Positions 35,201 through 43,611 of a stretch of 54,841 bases of DNA are shown one piece after another; the first letter of the stretch is position 1, and the number at the start of each line of letters is the position of its first letter. The translations under genes were made by a program, and so were the position numbers. This DNA comes from CAYQQU01 sp964419545 (lineage in GTDB: Bacteria > Bacteroidota > Bacteroidia > Chitinophagales > Saprospiraceae): the NCBI GenBank assembly GCA_964419545.1, contig CAYQQU010000039.1, positions 1 to 54,841 on the forward strand, read 5' to 3'. A model generated the notes under the pieces. The model ran no database searches. It was not told the origin of the DNA and was given only the letters and a program-made list of their open reading frames with translations.

Positions 35201-37248
35201 CGGTCTACGTGCGCGTCGATTCGCTGCCCGAACTGAGCATCACGGCCGATCCGGAGATGGACGTTTACTGTTCCGGGGAGATCGTACAACTGACCACGCC
35301 TATCTTCGACCCCGGTAATTTCCCGGATGTCGAACACCTGTGGTTCCCCGACGTCGGCTTCGAGACTCCCGACAGCAACTTCAATCTGGTGCTCACCACG
35401 CAGGATACCACCACTTACTTCCGGGTAAGCACCAACCGGGCCTGCACCGATACCGCCGAGATTATCCTCAATGTATTTACACCGCCGCAGGTATCCCTGC
35501 TGCCCCTCGATCCGGTGATCTGTGTCGGAGAGAGCGTGCAGCTGCAGTTTAACGTCGACGGGCCGGCGCCGGAATCCTTTACCTGGGAGCCGCAGGACGG
35601 CACCCTGAGCTGTACCGATTGCTTCGACCCGGTAGCAACGCCCTCGGTCACCACCGAGTATTCCGTCACGACGGAATATCCGGCCTGCCCGCCTTCGGCC
35701 GCCACCACCATCACCGTGATCCCCGAACCGGTGCTGCAGCCCAACGGCGGCGTCATCTGCCTGGGCGAATCCATCCAACTCAACCTGGCCGCCGATACCC
35801 TTTCTACCTATTCCTGGACGTCCCCCGATGATCCAGGATTTGTATCCGACGAACCGTTGCTGACCGTAGCGCCGCAGCAGACCACCACCTACGTGGTAAC
35901 GGCGACCAACGATTGCGCCACGCGGCAGGAAGAGATCACCGTCCGGGTGATACAACCGGCCACGCTGAGCATCATCGATGATTTTACGGTGTGCAGCAAC
36001 GAGCCGGTTACGCTGACCGCAGAGGGCTCCGCCCCCGATGATGTCGATCAGACCTACACCTGGAGCTGGGCGGATACCTCCGCGACCGGCCCGGTGCTTG
36101 ATTTTGATGCGCTGGAGACGACTACTCTATTCCAGGTGTCTTATACTTACGGCCCCGACTGCGGCACGCTGACCGACTCGGTCCTGGTGACCGTCAACCC
36201 GGCGCCAAGCCTCGTGTTCCCCGACGATACGGTGATCTGTCGGGACGAATCGATCGTGCTGAACCTGGACCCCGATCCGGAGTTCACCACTTACAGCTGG
36301 TCTTCGCCGGACGACCCGGCCTTCACGTCCAACGACCCGGCGCCCGAGGTGAGCCCCATGGAAACGACTACCTATCAGGTAACCGCCACCACCGAATTCT
36401 GCCCGCCCCTCGATACGCAGGTAACGATCGTCCTTTTTGAAGATCCCAACCTGTTCGTCACGCCTGATACGATCATCTGCCCGGGCGATTCCATCACCCT
36501 CAGCGCCACCACCGATGCGGAGCCGGGCCTGCAGGAATCATTTACCTGGTCGATAGACGGCGCCGTCATCGGGGAAGGCCCTGCCGTTACCCTCTCACAG
36601 GTAGAAACGCCGGTCAACGTCGACCTGACTTACGTATACGGCGAGAACTGCGGCACCGTACTGGATTTCGTTTTCATAGATGTGGATGACCTCGTCATCA
36701 TAGACCCGATCAGCATCGAGCCGGCCGAGTTCGATTCGACCAAGGTCGTACCGGCCGGCACCGAGTTCACCCTGGTCACCGGCATCGAGCCCGACGAGCC
36801 CGGCTACACCCTGGAATGGACCTGGGACGGCGAGGGCCCCGTCGGTATTCCTGACGGAACGACGCTCGATCCCGAATTCCCGCTTCCCGGCCTGTACAGT
36901 TATATTTTCACGGTGACGACGCCGGATGCGGGCTGTGTATACCAGGTCGTCACCGACGTGGAGATCATTCCCGCGCTCGCTGAGATGCCCAACGCTTTCA
37001 CCCCGAACGGCGACGACGTTAACGACCGCTTCGCGCCGGTGGTGTTCGGCGGCGTAGAAGTAACGGAATTTAAGGTATACAATCGGTGGGGCCAACTGGT
37101 CTACGACAATGAAGACCCAATGGGCTGGGACGGCACCTTCAATGGGGAGCCGGCGCCTTCGGACGTATACCTGTACTTCATCGTTATCGAATCGCCCGGA
37201 TTGGCGGAGCCGATCAAGCAGCAGGGCGAGGTGGTGTTGCTGCGGTAA
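32242..37248 (+). CDS. Giant multidomain surface adhesin with type B (gliding-type) sorting domain
   Basis: 1668 residues. After the signal peptide (MRKVFTLLFLALTLALHAQA) come a ~150-residue domain (ENDDCDGLIDLG...LRINDYSASGTPNWGTF), a CUB-like domain (~190-310), a choice-of-anchor L domain (~330-560, with IFGSDEYPEFVNDFNDIFAF and FLGVKKSLTARAQV), and a Calx-beta-like strand region (~570-680). Ten Ig-like repeats of about 80 residues follow (~681-1480), each with an ICxGESVxL-type opening, a YxWxP core and a TTTYxV strand, often with paired cysteines. The type B T9SS/gliding C-terminal domain starts at ~1581 (MPNAFTPNGDDVNDRF...VYNRWGQLVY). It is predicted to be exported by T9SS and to act in attachment or cell contact. 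The ATG at 32242 is the one that opens the signal peptide. Confidence 0.9.
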   Translation: MRKVFTLLFLALTLALHAQAPENDDCDGLIDLGVAPVCPDSVFFTNVDATASDIGFGNIPTCFNGGGVQNDVWFAFTTSDTIVDYTITVTGLSDGMGSAGLENPQIALYRGSCEFDGLAELLCASAESGETIIELDADGLTPNVTYFLRINDYSASGTPNWGTFQLCITEQEPISTIDEGFSDECSGQLFDSGGPDGDYENNENFTFTICPEATPVPPACINFTLEYFNIEYSEFLTTDQLIFYDSDTADPTAVLATLGGGNFGTDIAGGGGVCFMTQASSGCLTVQFISDGQNVFEGFAGSWECSYANDCDPPDPITVSTGITNEQIEDFVASPQTVVTVTNIDCPDNAYGLFEAGDDTDLGLERGLLLTSGDVNWAPGPNLSGGGGNPNANNNAPGDPELDSLSIYFGDGNLSNDACIIEMEVLAATNELTFEYIFGSDEYPEFVNDFNDIFAFLISGPGITGDPILNGQQNIAVLPDGNNTLVEINSVNNQINWEYYRNNQVGQSVEYDGLTSDFLGVKKSLTARAQVQPCSTYQLKLAIADRQDFVYDSGVFISEIRGGTPDLTVQFNSGIDYLIEDCTNTPDQVIVQLDNEQEDTLIYRVRIEGSAVQDVDYTLEIPDSIVFAPGETMVAFPIVPLSDLDQEPTETIVITLFNDLGCGEVTFAELEIELQDALNVEILLGQDTALVCQDSSAFLEATGAATYFWTPINILDSPTSPNPVATPTQSIWVAVEGNVGTCNDTDSIFLELISPEIEITALDSTAICEGDSVRLVVTNNANNSNLAWLPVDGLDDPNSDSPVASPDATTSYVASIDIFGCHVADTILIDVSPFDFPELTGDTVICENYSVTLGETIENTTTTYQWSPAGTLDDPVASGPLATPDTTTTYQLIAVSGNEACTDTAEVTLTVLAADVEIQNPDSTEICLGDVVDLSALISADSLENLVWSPDNGTLSDTSGLTVQASPQVSQWYFADFQVGECSVFDSVYVRVDSLPELSITADPEMDVYCSGEIVQLTTPIFDPGNFPDVEHLWFPDVGFETPDSNFNLVLTTQDTTTYFRVSTNRACTDTAEIILNVFTPPQVSLLPLDPVICVGESVQLQFNVDGPAPESFTWEPQDGTLSCTDCFDPVATPSVTTEYSVTTEYPACPPSAATTITVIPEPVLQPNGGVICLGESIQLNLAADTLSTYSWTSPDDPGFVSDEPLLTVAPQQTTTYVVTATNDCATRQEEITVRVIQPATLSIIDDFTVCSNEPVTLTAEGSAPDDVDQTYTWSWADTSATGPVLDFDALETTTLFQVSYTYGPDCGTLTDSVLVTVNPAPSLVFPDDTVICRDESIVLNLDPDPEFTTYSWSSPDDPAFTSNDPAPEVSPMETTTYQVTATTEFCPPLDTQVTIVLFEDPNLFVTPDTIICPGDSITLSATTDAEPGLQESFTWSIDGAVIGEGPAVTLSQVETPVNVDLTYVYGENCGTVLDFVFIDVDDLVIIDPISIEPAEFDSTKVVPAGTEFTLVTGIEPDEPGYTLEWTWDGEGPVGIPDGTTLDPEFPLPGLYSYIFTVTTPDAGCVYQVVTDVEIIPALAEMPNAFTPNGDDVNDRFAPVVFGGVEVTEFKVYNRWGQLVYDNEDPMGWDGTFNGEPAPSDVYLYFIVIESPGLAEPIKQQGEVVLLR

Positions 37249-37282
37249 GTGATTACAGGGTCTTGAAAGAGCCGCTGCTGAA

Positions 37283-37357
37283 GACGGAGGCCGCAAATAA
37301 GAGATGTTTGGATGCTAACCTAGCATCTCTAAAAGCTTTGCTAATGCGGCCTTCGTC
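37283..37357. terminator. Long stem-loop between convergent adhesin and TonB receptor genes
   Basis: Arms GACGGAGGCCGCA (37283-37295) and TGCGGCCTTCGTC (37345-37357) pair at 12 of 13 positions. Inside, AGAGATG (37300-37306) pairs with CATCTCT (37324-37330), or GATGCT (37311-37316) with AGCATC (37322-37327). It can serve as a bidirectional terminator. The size and symmetry would also fit a miniature repeat element. Confidence 0.6.
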
Positions 37358-37407
37358 CAGTTCACCGCAAATTTTCGTTACCCCCTCGGAGGCAGGTAAT
37401 TAGCCTA

Positions 37408-39735
37408 TCAGAACCGAAACGCCGCCGCCAGGCTGGGCAGGATCGGCAATTGATTTACCCGGGTATTCGTGATGCGGTCTACGTAGAAGATATTCTCCCG
37501 GTTGTAGGCATTGGTGACACTCACCGTGATATCGAGCCCGGTGTATCGGGAAAATTCAATCGTCTTTTTCAAGGAAAGATCGAGGCGGTGATAATCCGAA
37601 AGGCGGCCGGCGTTGCGATCCCCGTCGAGGATGGTGCCGAGGTTAAAGTTCCCGGTCAGCACGTCCGTCAGGATCAGATCGCTGAAAGGCACCTCTTCGT
37701 AGAAGCCCTGTGTTTGGGTAAACGGAAAAGCCGAGCCGTAATTCCAGCGGGCGCTGGCCTCCCAGGAGCGGTCTTTGCCGAAGGCGTGGGTCAGCAGCAG
37801 GTTGACATTATGGCGGCGGTCGAAGATAGTGGGATAGACCTGTTCGCCGTCGTCCCGGTCCACTCGCGCCAGTGAATAGGTCATCCAGAAGTAAGTGCGC
37901 GGCGTCTGATAGCGCAAAGAAAAGTCGATGCCGTAAGCATTACCCGTTTCCACCTGAAAATCCGGGTCCTGCGGGTCGATCTTGTTGCGGTTGATCTGGA
38001 TCAGCTGGTTAAACCGCTTGTAGTAGGGCTCGATATTGATGCTGACCTGGTCGCTGACGTCGATTTCCAATCCTCCGACAATATGGCTCGCTTTCTGGAT
38101 GCGGTGGTTGGTCGGTTCGTCGGAGCCCGGCTGCAGCAGTTCTTCTTCGGGCCCGGCCAGGAAGCCCACGAAGAAGTTGACCACGTCGAGCTCGTTCACC
38201 GTACTGATGAGGTTCTGCGAATAGAAACCACCGGCCGCCTTGAAGCGCACGTTATCCGAAAAAGCGTATTTCAAACCGAAGCGCGGCTCGAAAGAGGCCG
38301 TACTTTGCGAAGCGTAGTACTGCAGTCGAAAGCCCGGTTCGAGGATGAGATCTCCCACCTTCTGTTTGTACTTGATGTAACCGGCGATCTCGGTGGTAAA
38401 GTCTTTTTGTTCGAACTGCAGGCCGACGGGATTTGCGAATTGGAAATCGGTATTGAAGCCGTTGAATTCGAACCCGTACTGCACCGAGTTACGGTAGCCG
38501 AAATACGAGAAGTTGAGCAAGGCGTTGAAGTTATTGATGGCGCTCGACCGCGGCCGGCCGTCGGCTTCGGTCAACTGGACATCATAGCTGGTCAGGGCCA
38601 CCGTCCCGTCGATCACCACGTTGGAATTGGGCGGCACCAGAGTAAAGTTGGCCCCGCCGCCGATGGTGTTCCAGTTGAGGTTGGCGATACCCAGGAAATC
38701 GAAGCGGTCGTTGTAGTTGATCCCGAAGAGGTCCAGCTTACTGCCGTTGCCGGCCAGCAGCGATATTTTGGCGTACAGATCGGTATACTGGTAGGGCAGG
38801 CCGATCTCGTCGAGCACGTCGGCCAGCGTCGTATCGCCGGTAGCGAAGGAGAAGAACGAAGTATCGGTAGCGTAATCGTAGAAGATCTTGGACGACTCGT
38901 CGAGGTACGAGTGCTTCGCCGTCAGGATAAAGGAGGAGCTGCCGCCCGTTTCGGGATTCAGCTTTTTGATGGGGCCTTCCACCAGCGCCTTGGCCTGGAA
39001 GGGGCTCGCGGAGACCAGCCCACTGAATCGTTTTTTATTCCCCTCCCGCGTTTTGATGTCGACGATAGCGGAAATGCGGCCGCCGTGCTGGGCGTTGAAG
39101 CCGCCGGTGAGCACGTCGACGTTGCGGATGGTTTCCGTTTCGAAGACGGAGAAAAAGCCGATCGAGTGAAACGGATTGTAGATCGTCATCCCGTCGAGCA
39201 TGATCCGGTTCTGCACCGGCGAACCGCCCCGGATGTAGAGCTGGCCGCCCTGGTCGCCGGAGACGATGATGCCGGGTAGTACCGGCAGATACTGGGCGAT
39301 ATCCGGTTCGCCGCCCGTCGCCGGCAGGGCCTTGATCTGCTCTGAGGTTACCGTCAATTTGGATACCTGTACATCCGACCGCGCCTGCTCGCGCTGGCTC
39401 GACACGTCGACCGTCGCCAGCTGTACAGCCGCGGTTTTCAAGAAGATGGTTTCGTAGACGATCTCGCCGGCGTCGAGTTGGACGTCGATCGTGTCCGCCC
39501 CGTAGCCGGTGTAGCTGGTTACCAGGGTATAGTTGCCGGGCTCCAGGTCGCCGAGCGAGAAAAACCCGTCAAAATCGGTATTGGTGCCGATCTCGGTATC
39601 CAACAGTCGCACAGTGCCGTAGATGATGGGCTCACCGGTCTCTTCGTCGTAAACATTGCCGCGAATGATCCCGGTCTGGGCGCCGGCGGCGAGGCTGAAC
39701 AGGCTGATCGTGAGGAGTAAAAGCGATCGCTTCAT
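37408..39735 (-). CDS. TonB-dependent outer-membrane receptor
   Basis: 775 residues. There is a signal peptide (MKRSLLLLTISLFSLAAGAQ), a CarboxypepD_reg-like beta-sandwich at ~21-105 (IIRGNVYDEETGEPIIYGTVRLLDT), the plug at ~120-225 (LYIRGGSPVQNRIMLDGMTIYNP) and a 22-strand-type barrel ending LPSLAAAFRF with a terminal Phe. No TonB box can be assigned with certainty and no SusD partner lies next to it, so it is more like a siderophore, cobalamin or peptide receptor than a glycan importer. The ATG at 39735 is chosen for the signal peptide. Copies D and E of the dispersed repeat lie upstream. Confidence 0.92.
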   Translation of the reverse strand: MKRSLLLLTISLFSLAAGAQTGIIRGNVYDEETGEPIIYGTVRLLDTEIGTNTDFDGFFSLGDLEPGNYTLVTSYTGYGADTIDVQLDAGEIVYETIFLKTAAVQLATVDVSSQREQARSDVQVSKLTVTSEQIKALPATGGEPDIAQYLPVLPGIIVSGDQGGQLYIRGGSPVQNRIMLDGMTIYNPFHSIGFFSVFETETIRNVDVLTGGFNAQHGGRISAIVDIKTREGNKKRFSGLVSASPFQAKALVEGPIKKLNPETGGSSSFILTAKHSYLDESSKIFYDYATDTSFFSFATGDTTLADVLDEIGLPYQYTDLYAKISLLAGNGSKLDLFGINYNDRFDFLGIANLNWNTIGGGANFTLVPPNSNVVIDGTVALTSYDVQLTEADGRPRSSAINNFNALLNFSYFGYRNSVQYGFEFNGFNTDFQFANPVGLQFEQKDFTTEIAGYIKYKQKVGDLILEPGFRLQYYASQSTASFEPRFGLKYAFSDNVRFKAAGGFYSQNLISTVNELDVVNFFVGFLAGPEEELLQPGSDEPTNHRIQKASHIVGGLEIDVSDQVSINIEPYYKRFNQLIQINRNKIDPQDPDFQVETGNAYGIDFSLRYQTPRTYFWMTYSLARVDRDDGEQVYPTIFDRRHNVNLLLTHAFGKDRSWEASARWNYGSAFPFTQTQGFYEEVPFSDLILTDVLTGNFNLGTILDGDRNAGRLSDYHRLDLSLKKTIEFSRYTGLDITVSVTNAYNRENIFYVDRITNTRVNQLPILPSLAAAFRF

Positions 39736-39778
39736 GCAAGGTCGTTTTCGCAAATGGTGATTGTAACGTCTTTACGGC

Positions 39779-39801
39779 TTAACCCGGATTATTCATGGAT
39801 T
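39779..39801 (+). repeat. Dispersed repeat, copy D (left arm of inverted pair)
   Basis: TTAACCCGGATTATTCATGG followed by ATT. It is the full consensus and the left arm of an inverted pair with copy E. Together they could fold into a ~20-bp hairpin in the leader region of the TonB receptor gene. Confidence 0.8.
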
Positions 39802-39812
39802 AATCTATTGCG

Positions 39813-39835
39813 AAGCCATAAATAAACCGGGTTAA
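39813..39835 (-). repeat. Dispersed repeat, copy E (right arm of inverted pair)
   Basis: CCATAAATAAACCGGGTTAA (39816-39835) is complementary to copy D at 18 of 20 positions, with a 14-base spacer between the paired arms. Confidence 0.8.
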
Positions 39836-39926
39836 CCGTCGAGTGGCGAACAAGGGGCAAAGATAACGGCAAAAGCGCCTGCCGCAAGGTTTTCTTTTGT
39901 CTTTTTAAAAACAAAGTGGAGGTAGG

Positions 39927-40574
39927 TCAGGAGGACTGCCGGCCCAGGGCGCGGCGTTTGGCTTTGCGTTCCTGTTTTTCCTGCCAGATGCGGGCCCGGC
40001 CGTAATAGTCGATGAAGTTATTGTTGAGGATGCGCACGGCTTTGGTCTGTTTTTCTGCTTCGCCCAGGAAGGTGGTGCGCACAAAAAAGGGAAAAGGTTC
40101 CGCGATTTGCTGGAGGCTGTCGTTCAATACGATAAGCGCCGGCATACCCGATTGGGCGGCCGGAGGCTGGATCCGGCTGAATTCCGCGGCGAGGTATTTG
40201 ACCGAATCGAGGTCGAGGGGCTCGACCGGCTGCAGCGCCGCATCGAAGAGGTAGCCGTCGGTGTCGTTGGCGAGGATGTAGCGGCTGTGGCGGGCGTAGA
40301 AAAAGTAGACCGGGCAATAGTCGAACCCTTCCGCGAAGGCCGCCCGGATCTTTTCATTTTGGCGGTTTTGCGCTTCGGTAAACTGCTGCGCCCTTTCCAC
40401 CAGGCCCGTGCGCTCCATCGCCTGGGCTTTGCCGGCTCCGGAATGCAGGCGCACGAGCAGCACGCCTTCCCTAAGCTCGATGATGTGGTCGGTGGCCGCT
40501 TGTTTACGCAGGCGCGCCGCTTTACAGGAAACGATCAGCAACAGCAGGCTGAAAACCAGCAATCTGGTCGGCAT
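39927..40574 (-). CDS. Hypothetical lipoprotein
   Basis: 215 residues starting MPTRLLVFSLLLLIVSC, a lipoprotein signal with the lipid Cys at 17. The rest is mixed alpha/beta with PVYFFYARHSRYILANDTDG and PALIVLNDSLQQIAEPFPFFVR, and a very basic C-terminus (WQEKQERKAKRRALGRQ). I recognise no family. It is probably a Bacteroidota-restricted envelope protein. It follows the YrdC-family gene by 88 bases on the same strand and has its own promoter-like box. Confidence 0.8.
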   Translation of the reverse strand: MPTRLLVFSLLLLIVSCKAARLRKQAATDHIIELREGVLLVRLHSGAGKAQAMERTGLVERAQQFTEAQNRQNEKIRAAFAEGFDYCPVYFFYARHSRYILANDTDGYLFDAALQPVEPLDLDSVKYLAAEFSRIQPPAAQSGMPALIVLNDSLQQIAEPFPFFVRTTFLGEAEKQTKAVRILNNNFIDYYGRARIWQEKQERKAKRRALGRQSS

Positions 40575-40607
40575 TGACAGGTATCTTTTTCGGATTTATC
40601 GGTCGAA

Positions 40608-40615
40608 CAAAAATA
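40608..40615 (-). promoter_or_regulatory. Candidate -7 element for the lipoprotein gene
   Basis: On the minus strand the sequence is TATTTTTG, a full TAnnTTTG match, 33 bases before the ATG. No TTG -33 box is seen at the proper spacing. Confidence 0.4.
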
Positions 40616-40662
40616 AAAAGAATAAAACGAACGGCAGAGCGCCTCTTGGTTTCCGGCGCTTT

Positions 40663-41277
40663 TCACCACTGCAGCGCCGTCGCCCCTTCCCGCAACAGCT
40701 CCGGCGCATCCCCCGTGCAGTCGACCACCGTCGAAGGCACGTTGCCGCCCGGCCCGGAGTCGATGACAATGTCCACCAACTTGCTGAAATCATCGTAGAT
40801 CTCGCTGGGATCGGTGAAGTACTCCAGGACCTCGTCGTCGGATTTCAGCGAGGCCGTCAGCATGGGGCGCCCCAGGGCTTCCACGATCGCCAGGGGCACG
40901 GCGTGGTCGGGAATGCGGATGCCGATGGTGCGCTTGCGGTTGCGGAACAGCTTCGGCACCTGGTTGTTGGCGTTCAGGACAAAGGTAAAAGGCCCGGGCA
41001 GGTTTTTCTTCATCACCTTGAAAACCTGGTTGTCGATTTGCTGAGTGAAGTCAGACACCTGACTGATGTCTTTGCAGATCAACGACAGCATCGCTTTGCC
41101 GGGGTCGAGCCCGCGCAGCTTACAGATGCGATCCACTGCTTTGGAACTCATCATGTCGCATCCCAGCCCGTAGATGGTGTCGGTCGGATAGATTACCACC
41201 CCATCCGCCTTCAGGCTTTCCACTACCTGGTCGATCTTGCGCGCAGCCGGGTTGTCGGGATTGATTTTTAACAACAT
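40663..41277 (-). CDS. L-threonylcarbamoyladenylate synthase family protein (YciO/Sua5/YrdC)
   Basis: 204 residues of the YrdC fold: VVIYPTDTIYGLGCDM at ~27-42, LPGPFTFVLNANN, KRTIGIRIPDHAVPLAI and STVVDCTG near the end. YrdC/TsaC makes threonylcarbamoyl-AMP for the t6A37 tRNA modification. The form here, lacking a Sua5 C-terminal domain, resembles the YciO branch, whose role is less certain. It is the second gene of a minus-strand run after the AAA+ ATPase, 47 bases apart from its predicted upstream neighbour's stop region at 41344. Confidence 0.9.
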   Translation of the reverse strand: MLLKINPDNPAARKIDQVVESLKADGVVIYPTDTIYGLGCDMMSSKAVDRICKLRGLDPGKAMLSLICKDISQVSDFTQQIDNQVFKVMKKNLPGPFTFVLNANNQVPKLFRNRKRTIGIRIPDHAVPLAIVEALGRPMLTASLKSDDEVLEYFTDPSEIYDDFSKLVDIVIDSGPGGNVPSTVVDCTGDAPELLREGATALQW

Positions 41278-41343
41278 AGTCGATCAGATCTTACTTGCTG
41301 AAAGAATGTAGGAGCATCTGTTAAAGATAAGCATTCTTCCCCA

Positions 41344-42825
41344 TCAATCCTCGTCTTCGAACAGGTCGTCGTCCAGCATATTGGCGAGGAGGTCGCGGAA
41401 CGAAAGGCTGGCCTCCATGATGTCTTTGTTGATGACGTTGAATTCCGACAAGCCGTGCAACACCAGCTCCATGTAGGCGTAAATCTCTTCCCCTTTGGCG
41501 TCTTTCTGGTAGCCTTCCACCAGCTTGCGCAAGCCGGCTACGCTATCCAGCATCTTCCGGTATTCTTTGTCGTCGGAATCGTTGAGCAGATCGATGGTAT
41601 TGCCGCCGGAGAACCAGGCGCGGATGGTGCCGAAGGGGTCGCGCTCCTCCCCTTTCTTGAGCTTGTCGGGATTGGGAAAATGGTCGAGGAACAACTTTTT
41701 GACGGCCTTGCCGAGCAGGGCCAGCGCTACGTGGTACGGCCCTTCCTGCTCCCCTTCGTAGACGAGCTCCACCTTGCCGGTAATAGCCGGGATCACACCC
41801 CAGAAGTCGCTGACGCGCACCGTGGTTTTCTTACCGTGATTAATGAGCATGCGGCGCTCGGCCGTGCTCACCAGGTTTTCGTAGCCGGAGATACTCAGGC
41901 GCGCCGACACCCCGCTTTTCTCGTCGATGTATTCGCTTTCGCGCGCTTCGAAGGCGATCTGTTCCAGCAGGGTCTGCAGGATTTCCGGTACGACCACCGT
42001 TTCGCGTTGCTTCGGCGTGAGCAGTGCTTCCTGGAGGGTGATCTGCCGGGCGATGTCGATCGTTTTGGGGTAGTGGGTCAGGATCTGGCTCTCGATCCGG
42101 TCTTTGAGCGGCGTGATGATGCTGCCGCGGTTGGTATAGTCTTCCGGGTTGGCGGTGAAGACGAACTGGATATCGAGCGGCAGCCGCAACTTAAACCCGC
42201 GGATCTGGATATCGCCTTCCTGCAGGATGTTGAAGAGCGACACCTGGATGCGGGCCTGCAGGTCGGGCAATTCGTTGATCACGAAGATGGAGCGATGCGA
42301 ACGCGGCACCAGTCCGAAGTGAATCACCCGCTCGTCGCTGTACGGCAGCTTCAGGGTAGCCGCCTTGATGGGGTCGACGTCGCCGATGAGGTCGGCCACG
42401 CTGACGTCGGGCGTTGCGAGCTTCTCTACGTAGCGCTCGCTGCGGTGCACCCATTGGATAGGCGTATCTTCGCCGTGTTCGGCCACTTTTTCCTTCGCTG
42501 AGCGCGAGATGGGATGCAGGGGGTCATCCATCAGCTCGCTGCCCGCAACGATGGGCAGGTATTCGTCCATCAGGTTGATGAGCAGGCGGGCGATGCGCGT
42601 CTTGGCCTGACCGCGCAGGCCCAGCAGCAAAATATTGTGGCGCGAGAGCACCGCGCGCTCGATGTCCGGCAACACCGTATCGTCGAAGCCGATCACCCCG
42701 TCGAACACTTTTTCGCGGTTTTGCAGCTTCTGGATCAGGTTGTCGCGCAATTCCTCCTTAATCGATTTGGAACGATAACCGCTCGCCCGGAGCTGGCCCA
42801 ATGTCTGTATCGAATCTATATTCAT
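41344..42825 (-). CDS. MoxR/magnesium-chelatase-like AAA+ ATPase
   Basis: 493 residues. Helix-2-insert-type AAA+ features are the P-loop GLRGQAKTR at 69-77, a Walker B-like SIFVINELPDL at 179-189, and the ChlI-like stretch RIQVSLFNILQEGDIQIRGF followed by FVFTANPEDYTNRG, which positions sensor 1. A C-terminal ~200-residue helical part follows. Relatives act as MoxR-type chaperones with von Willebrand factor A proteins, but no VWA gene is adjacent here. The start is the ATG at 42825. A TTG at 42846 would add seven residues. The actual substrate is unknown. Confidence 0.88.
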   Translation of the reverse strand: MNIDSIQTLGQLRASGYRSKSIKEELRDNLIQKLQNREKVFDGVIGFDDTVLPDIERAVLSRHNILLLGLRGQAKTRIARLLINLMDEYLPIVAGSELMDDPLHPISRSAKEKVAEHGEDTPIQWVHRSERYVEKLATPDVSVADLIGDVDPIKAATLKLPYSDERVIHFGLVPRSHRSIFVINELPDLQARIQVSLFNILQEGDIQIRGFKLRLPLDIQFVFTANPEDYTNRGSIITPLKDRIESQILTHYPKTIDIARQITLQEALLTPKQRETVVVPEILQTLLEQIAFEARESEYIDEKSGVSARLSISGYENLVSTAERRMLINHGKKTTVRVSDFWGVIPAITGKVELVYEGEQEGPYHVALALLGKAVKKLFLDHFPNPDKLKKGEERDPFGTIRAWFSGGNTIDLLNDSDDKEYRKMLDSVAGLRKLVEGYQKDAKGEEIYAYMELVLHGLSEFNVINKDIMEASLSFRDLLANMLDDDLFEDED

Positions 42826-43002
42826 ACCGTTATTTTGTTCGGACAAAAACGTTATTGAAACGCAATACCTTGTAGATAGTTTTCCCGCGCCGGATGGATT
42901 TTCGGCCGGGAGCGCAATTCTTTGTTCGGGTCTTTGGAGGAGGGTCTATGGTCTTTGGCCGCACGGTAGCGCTGAAGACCGGGGATCAACGACCAAATTC
43001 CT

Positions 43003-43010
43003 TAACTTTG
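43003..43010 (+). promoter_or_regulatory. Candidate -7 element upstream of the 141-residue protein gene
   Basis: TAACTTTG matches TAnnTTTG, 17 bases before the ATG at 43028, giving a leader of about 10 bases. No -33 box is visible. Confidence 0.45.
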
Positions 43011-43027
43011 ACCTAAATGAACGGCAA

Positions 43028-43453
43028 ATGATCGACAAAGTCAAACGGGCGTTCCAGGAAGCGTCGGATTTTCTGCGCGACCAGGCCCAATCGCTCAAAG
43101 AAGGCACCCGCGACAAGAGCTTCCAGATCATCGAAGACTGGCTCCAGGTATTCCCCAAGCTGGAGATCTACGGGTTGGAGATGACCAGCTTCGCTATGTC
43201 TTTCGCCCTCAGCCCCGGACTGGAGGTGGAGCTCAAGGGCAAACACGAAGACTTCACGCAGGAACGCCTCAAAACCCTGATCGCCGAAAACGCCCGCCAC
43301 CCGGCTACCCTATCGGTGCTCACCACCATACGCACGGCTTACAACCTCCACCGCCGCACTTACGCCAACCTCAATGACCCGCTTATTGTCAAAGTGAAAG
43401 TCCGGATCTCGCCGGAGATTAAGGTGTATATCGGGCAGCCGCTTATTGAGTAA
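43028..43453 (+). CDS. Conserved-looking hypothetical protein, 141 residues
   Basis: A soluble alpha+beta protein: an N-terminal helical half rich in charged residues (DKVKRAFQEASDFLRDQAQSLKEG) and a C-terminal beta-rich half ending VKVRISPEIKVYIGQPL. It has no signal peptide, transmembrane segment or catalytic motif that I recognise. It lies between the divergent AAA+ ATPase gene and the SWIM-finger gene and could belong functionally to either. Confidence 0.75.
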   Translation: MIDKVKRAFQEASDFLRDQAQSLKEGTRDKSFQIIEDWLQVFPKLEIYGLEMTSFAMSFALSPGLEVELKGKHEDFTQERLKTLIAENARHPATLSVLTTIRTAYNLHRRTYANLNDPLIVKVKVRISPEIKVYIGQPLIE

Positions 43454-43611
43454 TGCCTGCCAGTCGGACGACTAAAAGTTAATATTGCCATAACCCGCCA
43501 AACCTTGAGCCCTTGCCAGAATCTTGTTATCTTGCTGTTTTGTGCTTTTTGTAAATCATTTTCACAAAAAACGGTCAAAACCATTCAGTTTTTCGATGGT
43601 TACGAGGGTAT

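Noticed and set aside
32602..35955. Very long open frame on the minus strand inside the adhesin gene
   Set aside because: It is a compositional shadow of GC-rich repeats. The plus-strand protein has clear domains, a signal peptide and a sorting tail, while the minus frame has no recognisable domain.
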